Shown piece after piece: positions 59,902-64,000 of a stretch of 64,000 nucleotides of DNA. Position numbers and translations under genes: made by a program. The first letter of the stretch is position 1. Each line of letters starts with the position of its first letter. The notes beneath the pieces were generated by a model that worked only from the letters and a program-made list of their open reading frames with translations, was not told the DNA's origin and did no database searches. Origin of the DNA: Candidatus Iainarchaeum sp. (lineage in GTDB: Archaea; Iainarchaeota; Iainarchaeia; Iainarchaeales; GCA-2688035); contig JAFCCL010000007.1 in assembly GCA_017610205.1 (NCBI GenBank), forward strand, positions 57,728 to 121,727, in the 5' to 3' direction.

Positions 59902-60834
59902 ATGATTCCAACAGACTTAATTGAAAAGATTTCAAGAGACCTAAAAATAAGAGAAACACAGCTGATTGAAAAAGACCTATACTTGCAGGCCCTGCTTACG
60001 AAACTCTCAAAATCAAAATACTTCTCAGAAAACTTTGTATTTAAAGGGGGAACCTGCCTGACCAAAGCATACTTTGGATACTATCGTTTCTCCGAAGACC
60101 TGGATTTTACCTGGATAAACCAAAAAGGATTTGAAGGCAAATCAGAAAACCAGATAAGAAAAATGCTCTCAAAAGAAATCAACAAGATAATGGAAATAAT
60201 TGAAAAAATCGCAAAAGAACTCGACCTAGAATTTAAACCAGTGAAATCAGACAAACATTATGTCCAGCTTGGTGGAAGCAACAGGTTTGTAACGTTCAAG
60301 CTATGGTACACACCAGCCACAGAAGAAAGAAAAACATTCATAAAAATACAGTTAAACTTTGTTGACAAAATATTCCACAAGCCAAAAAAGCACAAGCTAA
60401 AAGCAATAGGAAGTGCTCAAAAAGAAGAACTGGAAATGGAATACCCAGAATATTCTGTTTACACAATATCAAACCCAACATTTTACTGCTATGACCTCAA
60501 AGAAATTGCAGCAGAAAAAATCAGGGCCCTGTTGACAAGAAGAGGATTCAAAGCAAGAGACATCATTGATTTGTATTACCTGGCCAGAGAAGGAGCAACA
60601 ATACCAGCAGTAAAGAAAATGGCAATTGAAAAAACCAAATTCATGTTCAAGTATTTGAAGTATGCAGACAACCTGAAAAACAAGAAATTTGAAGAAAAAT
60701 TCAAGTTAGGGGAAGAAGAACGGCTTATGATAGAAGAAACAAGCAAAGGCTTTGAAAAATTTGCAAACAAAACACTCAAAGAACTGAACGAATTAGCCGA
60801 AGAAGCAAGGCTTAAGGCCAGCAAAAAGGGATGA
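59902..60834 (+). CDS. AbiEii-like nucleotidyltransferase toxin
   Basis: AbiEii toxins are nucleotidyltransferases that act on tRNA or other targets and cause growth arrest or abortive phage defence. The 310-aa protein has the signature FKGGTCLTKAYFG (GG at 49-50) and RFSEDLDFT (62-70, with the paired Asp of the catalytic site), then KLWYTPA and KEIAAEKIRALLTRRGFKARDIIDLY. All main catalytic residues seem present, so it should be active. GGAGG lies 9 nt before the ATG. It follows the AbiEi-like gene and is 4 nt from the next gene. Confidence 0.9.
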   Translation: MIPTDLIEKISRDLKIRETQLIEKDLYLQALLTKLSKSKYFSENFVFKGGTCLTKAYFGYYRFSEDLDFTWINQKGFEGKSENQIRKMLSKEINKIMEIIEKIAKELDLEFKPVKSDKHYVQLGGSNRFVTFKLWYTPATEERKTFIKIQLNFVDKIFHKPKKHKLKAIGSAQKEELEMEYPEYSVYTISNPTFYCYDLKEIAAEKIRALLTRRGFKARDIIDLYYLAREGATIPAVKKMAIEKTKFMFKYLKYADNLKNKKFEEKFKLGEEERLMIEETSKGFEKFANKTLKELNELAEEARLKASKKG

Positions 60835-60838
60835 TTGC

Positions 60839-61459
60839 ATGAATCCTGAAAAATTGTCTTTTGACAACATTTCTGATTTAAAAAAAGTTATGCGTATTCC
60901 ACTTGAAAAAATTGACTTTGTCTCAGCGGAAGAAATAATAAAAACAATGCAGTCAGCGGATGAAAAAATTACAGTCCACCTTTACCCAATGCCAACATTA
61001 AAAAGAGCAGAAAAATGCCTCTTGGATTACGCCAAATGGAGTTACCACCAAATATACCTTGCAATTAAAGAGGGAAACATATACTGTTGCACTGGGCATG
61101 GAAACTCAAGCGGTGCAAGAGCAACTCACAACCATCTAATTGAATTAATCCTTAAAAACAAAAAACTGCAGGAAGAAATCCCAACTGCTGTAGTGGTAAC
61201 ATTCAAAGGAAATACCATAGCATATTATTTCAACAAGAAATACGCATATTTGAACCACGATATTGGAAGCAACTGGGATAGAAAAATATGCAGTAAACTG
61301 ACAAAAAGCAAGATGCCTTTTTCGGAAAAGAACTGCCTGAAAAACAGGGGGATGGAAATTGTATTCAAAACAAAAACAATGAAAACCACGATATTCAAAG
61401 CAGTCCAAAATGACGGGTTTTTGGAAAAGTTTATGAGAGGCCTGAAAAATGAAGCTTAA
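60839..61459 (+). CDS. Unrecognised protein in the AbiE operon, 206 aa
   Basis: I do not recognise it. It has no signal peptide, membrane helix or zinc cluster. Notable parts are IYCCTGHGNSSGARATHNHLI-type sequence in the middle (a Gly/His/Asn-rich segment that could be a catalytic loop), a hydrophobic strand TAVVVTFKGNTIAYYF, and a basic C-terminus. It starts 4 nt after the AbiEii-like gene and overlaps the SWIM gene by 11 nt, so all are likely translated together. Confidence 0.75.
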   Translation: MNPEKLSFDNISDLKKVMRIPLEKIDFVSAEEIIKTMQSADEKITVHLYPMPTLKRAEKCLLDYAKWSYHQIYLAIKEGNIYCCTGHGNSSGARATHNHLIELILKNKKLQEEIPTAVVVTFKGNTIAYYFNKKYAYLNHDIGSNWDRKICSKLTKSKMPFSEKNCLKNRGMEIVFKTKTMKTTIFKAVQNDGFLEKFMRGLKNEA

Positions 61460-63092
61460 GGGCATCACTGAAGATGACATCCTCGACTTTGCTGACTCAA
61501 CAATTATTGCAGCAAGGGGGCTTGATTATTACGAAACTGGGATGGTAAAATCTTTCAGGGTGGAAGGAGAAAGGATTATGGCAAAAGTGGCTGGAAGCCG
61601 GGGGAAATATGATACTGAAGTAGGGGTTGAAAATGGAGAACTTGATGCGAGCTGCAATTGCCCATATGAAGGTTATTGTTGTAAGCATATAGCAGCAGTG
61701 CTTTACAAATGGATTAATGAAAAAGGCAAAACACAAAACAAATCGACAAAGAATCAAAAAATAGTTGATCTGAAAAAAGAACTTTCAAAAGTGGAAAAAA
61801 CAAAACTCGAAGAAATATTACAGCAAATTGCCCAAAAAGACGAAGGAATAAAGGCAGACATACTCACAGCAATAGCAAAATCCGGCTCCAATGAAAATCC
61901 AGCAGTGAAACGCATAATAGAAAGGCAGATAAAAGAAACACTGTCTGAGGAGAGTTATAGTTATTATGAAGTCCACGGACTTGTAAGGGAGCTTGATGAG
62001 TTAAAAGAACGCATACTCAACTGCCCACCAAAAACAAGGACAGAACTCCTAAAGGAAATTATAGAAAAAACAATTAAAGCTGGCCAAAATTCTGATGATT
62101 CTAATGCCGATATCAGCACTTTTGTACAGATGAGCCTTGAAGAACTTGGAAAGGCACTTGGAGAGCAAAACCTGCCCTTTGAAGAAAAAAAGAAAATAAT
62201 AACTGAAAATCTTGAACTATATGAAAAAGACGATTATGGCTTTGAAGAAAGCCGGCTTGAACTTGTAATTGGTGTTCCAAAGTCCAAGGCCGAATATGAC
62301 TTTCTGATTGAGAAACTAAGGCGAAAAATTTCAAGAAAAAAAGACAAGTATGAAAGAAGCGACTATGAAGAAGCCCTTACTGAAACTTACAGAAGAAGCG
62401 GAATGGAAAAAGAGTACCTTGAAATTCTGGAAAAGAACATGCGTAAAGACGGCGAATTCCTGCCACTTGCAAAATTCTGGAAAGAAAAGGGCCAAATTAA
62501 CAAGGCTGCACAAATAGCGAAGAAAGGTATAAAGAAAGGCTGCAAGAGCTGGCACGACAATGGGCTTTATGATTTACTTGAGGAAATTTACAGGTCTCAG
62601 AAAAAAAAGGAGGATTTGCTTAGAATAATGATTTTACACTTTGAACAGAGTCCATCGCTTACAAAATACAAAGAAATACTCTCACTTTCAAAGAAACACA
62701 AAAATTTGGAAAAACTCAAGAAGAACCTGATTTCTAAGGCAGAAGACAATGAGCTTATTGATATTTTACTTTTTGAAAACATGCTTGAAAAAGCCTTTGA
62801 AGAAGCTATGAAACTAGATGGTGCTTATTCTGACAGAACAAAGGACAAGGTTGCAAAAGCACTGATGAAAAAGCACCCGAAAAAATCCCTCAAAATATAC
62901 AAATCACTTGTAAGCGAATTCATTAACATGGCAAAAAGAGACTCGTATATAACAGCATCATTGTACTCCAAAAAAGTAAAAGAATTATTACATAGAATGG
63001 ATAAAGTTGAAGAATGGAAAAATTATGTGGCAGGAATAAGGGAATCAAACAAAAGAAGACCTGCACTAATTGAAGAATTCAGGAGATTATAA
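61449..63092 (+). CDS. SWIM zinc-finger protein with helical repeats, 547 aa
   Basis: SWIM domains bind DNA or proteins through a CxCx(n)CxH zinc site; here Cys69, Cys71, Cys78 and His80 in CNCPYEGYCCKH. The N-terminal 60 residues (ARGLDYYETGMV, then VAGSRGKYDTEV) are the usual lead-in to the domain. After a Lys/Glu linker (about 92-160) the remaining 380 residues look like repeated helix pairs of TPR type (for example EYLEILEKNMRKDGEFLPLAK). It overlaps the upstream gene by 11 nt and precedes the HNH gene by 21 nt. Confidence 0.85.
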   Translation: MKLKGITEDDILDFADSTIIAARGLDYYETGMVKSFRVEGERIMAKVAGSRGKYDTEVGVENGELDASCNCPYEGYCCKHIAAVLYKWINEKGKTQNKSTKNQKIVDLKKELSKVEKTKLEEILQQIAQKDEGIKADILTAIAKSGSNENPAVKRIIERQIKETLSEESYSYYEVHGLVRELDELKERILNCPPKTRTELLKEIIEKTIKAGQNSDDSNADISTFVQMSLEELGKALGEQNLPFEEKKKIITENLELYEKDDYGFEESRLELVIGVPKSKAEYDFLIEKLRRKISRKKDKYERSDYEEALTETYRRSGMEKEYLEILEKNMRKDGEFLPLAKFWKEKGQINKAAQIAKKGIKKGCKSWHDNGLYDLLEEIYRSQKKKEDLLRIMILHFEQSPSLTKYKEILSLSKKHKNLEKLKKNLISKAEDNELIDILLFENMLEKAFEEAMKLDGAYSDRTKDKVAKALMKKHPKKSLKIYKSLVSEFINMAKRDSYITASLYSKKVKELLHRMDKVEEWKNYVAGIRESNKRRPALIEEFRRL

Positions 63093-63113
63093 AGAAACAA
63101 CTGGTGAAAAACA

Positions 63114-63680
63114 ATGAAAAAACTATTCCCATCATTTGCTAATCCAGACACCTGGAGAAACAACATCCAAAAAAGGATAACAAGAAAGCAATGGAGAAAA
63201 ATAAGGCAGAGAATTCTTGAAAGAGATGACTTCACCTGCCAATACTGCGGCTTCAAAGCAGAAAAATGGCAGATAGTACATCACACAGACGGCAACCCAA
63301 ATAATAATAGCGAGAGTAACCTAATGACAATCTGCCAGATGTGTAATCTAATCGAACACGCAGGAATGGGCTGCATAATACAAGGGATAGTTGACATGTA
63401 CAAAAAATCAAAATACCGCCAAAACGAAATAATTGCAAAAACCAGGGAAATGCGAGCTAAAGGAAAAAGTGATGCAGAAATACTCAGAGATCTTGGCTTA
63501 GAAGAGAAAGTTGAATTCAAGCAGGATTGGAATTACTTAAGACCATTATTTGGTTTTATAACCTCAAGAAAGGCTTCAGACTACAAAAGCAACATTGCAC
63601 TTGAATACGAATACGAAGTAGAAAGAAAGCAAACTGATGAAGAAAAAGGCAAAATCATGCCATTAAGCGATTTTGAATAA
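63114..63680 (+). CDS. HNH endonuclease
   Basis: A predicted DNA-cutting enzyme. The 188-aa protein has the HNH module at about residues 38-78: CQYC (Cys42, Cys45), VHHTDG (His56, His57), N in SNLMTIC and CQMC (Cys74, Cys77). The N-terminus is basic (RITRKQWRKIRQRILERD). The C-terminal half is unassigned: a helix like a small repeat-recognition motif (KGKSDAEILRDLG) and a polar tail. It ends the AbiEi-AbiEii-unknown-SWIM operon. Confidence 0.88.
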   Translation: MKKLFPSFANPDTWRNNIQKRITRKQWRKIRQRILERDDFTCQYCGFKAEKWQIVHHTDGNPNNNSESNLMTICQMCNLIEHAGMGCIIQGIVDMYKKSKYRQNEIIAKTREMRAKGKSDAEILRDLGLEEKVEFKQDWNYLRPLFGFITSRKASDYKSNIALEYEYEVERKQTDEEKGKIMPLSDFE

Positions 63681-63733
63681 AACAACTCCCAGAAAACTGT
63701 TAATTTTAAGCAATCATTACCATACGATGTATA

Positions 63734-63756
63734 AGGCAATTATGAGGTTAACGCTT
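63734..63756 (+). repeat. Second copy of the 23-nt motif found at 59092
   Basis: GGCAAT-ATGAGGTTAAC-CTG type sequence, matching the start of the candidate RNA after bud32 at about 20 of 23 positions. Both copies are intergenic and both are followed by hairpins. No C/D-type boxes follow here. Confidence 0.35.
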
Positions 63757-63757
63757 G

Positions 63758-63786
63758 AAAAGTGGTAGGTGTTACCACCACTTTTT
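63758..63786 (+). terminator. Hairpin plus T-tract after the HNH gene
   Basis: AAAAGTGG (63758-63765) pairs with CCACTTTT (63778-63785), with a further GGT/ACC stem inside, and ends in five Ts. A second hairpin (GGCTC at 63787-63791 with GAGCC at 63798-63802) follows at once. Together they separate the HNH operon from the convergent minus-strand gene. Confidence 0.5.
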
Positions 63787-63867
63787 GGCTCATTTTAGAG
63801 CCCAAAATGTAAAGAGAATGCCAATAGTTTGTATCTTAAAAATTGGTTGATTAATAGCTTAAGGGCT

Positions 63868-64000
63868 TCAACAGTTCGATTCTTCACAACCGCAGCCGTA
63901 GTAGCTATAGAATATTTTCTGATCTTTATCATCTACTATGCCGTCACCATTGGGATCATACCTAACATCCCAACCAAGACTAGAAGGAGTCTCACCAACA
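63868..64000 (-). CDS. C-terminal fragment of a protein with a dockerin/EF-hand-like loop
   Basis: The reading frame enters from the right edge of the window on the minus strand and stops at a TGA at 63868-63870, giving the last 43 residues. They contain DPNGDGIVDDKD, a calcium-binding loop of the dockerin type, common in archaeal secreted proteins, followed by a Cys-rich end (YYGCGCEESNC). The rest of the gene is outside, so nothing more can be said about its function. Confidence 0.7.
   Translation of the reverse strand, partial: VGETPSSLGWDVRYDPNGDGIVDDKDQKIFYSYYGCGCEESNC

Overview
The window reads as part of an archaeal chromosome with low GC. It carries eukaryote-type and archaea-specific ribosomal proteins (L7Ae, S4e, L32e, L19e, S24e, S27ae, L34e, L14e, L18e), EF-1A/EF-2, aIF2 gamma, RNA polymerase subunits D, N and E plus Spt4, RNase P protein Rnp1, KEOPS subunits Kae1 and Bud32, and an intron-containing tRNA-Leu. 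Many starts sit about 25-30 nt downstream of a TTTAAATA-like TATA box (leaderless or nearly so), while genes inside operons use GGAGG/GGTG ribosome binding sites and ATGA or TAATG overlaps. The Lys/Glu/Ala-rich tails on many ribosomal proteins, the thinned-out gene order and the bacterial DnaK system fit a small-genome DPANN-type archaeon. A Diapherotrites-like lineage is my guess from gene style only, not established.

Layout. 1-11.7 kb: the EF-2 C-terminus, a lone pseudaminic-acid-synthase-like gene, EF-1A and S10, then rpiB, a Nudix hydrolase, the archease-RtcB RNA ligase pair, a 55-aa membrane peptide, two secreted or lipid-anchored surface proteins and a very basic repeat protein. 11.8-33.3 kb: one long co-directional translation/transcription/secretion cluster from L3 to S2 (with SecY, an Oxa1/EMC3-like protein, RpoD, tRNA-Leu and RpoN), followed by a MEMO-family gene. 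33.3-36.3 kb: a TrmB-type regulator with its own operator, a histidine phosphatase and GluRS. 36.5-46.3 kb: a second information-processing operon, L7Ae-S28e-L24e-Ndk-Dut-IF2-S6e-aIF2gamma-PIN-RpoE-Spt4-S24e-S27ae-CPBP protease-Sua5-Kae1. 46.4-50.2 kb: an APC permease, a 4-TM protein, three unrecognised genes and a winged-helix regulator. 50.3-54.2 kb: grpE-dnaK-dnaJ. 54.2-59.1 kb: a YkgJ-type gene interrupted at an A9 tract, an SdpI-like protein, ValRS, a toxin-antitoxin remnant with a dead RelE-like toxin, and Bud32. 59.2-63.7 kb: an accessory operon, AbiEi-AbiEii-unknown-SWIM-HNH, the best candidate for a defence system. The window closes with the C-terminus of a minus-strand protein carrying a dockerin/EF-hand-like calcium loop.

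Functional threads. RtcB and archease are the expected ligase for the intron-bearing tRNA-Leu in the same window. Sua5, Kae1 and Bud32 provide three parts of the t6A tRNA modification pathway. The L7Ae mRNA leader can fold so that its own start codon is paired, which suggests autoregulation. Several transcription units end in hairpin plus T-tract elements that look like bacterial intrinsic terminators. No CRISPR array, insertion sequence or rRNA gene was seen, and no gene-free stretch exceeds 300 bases.
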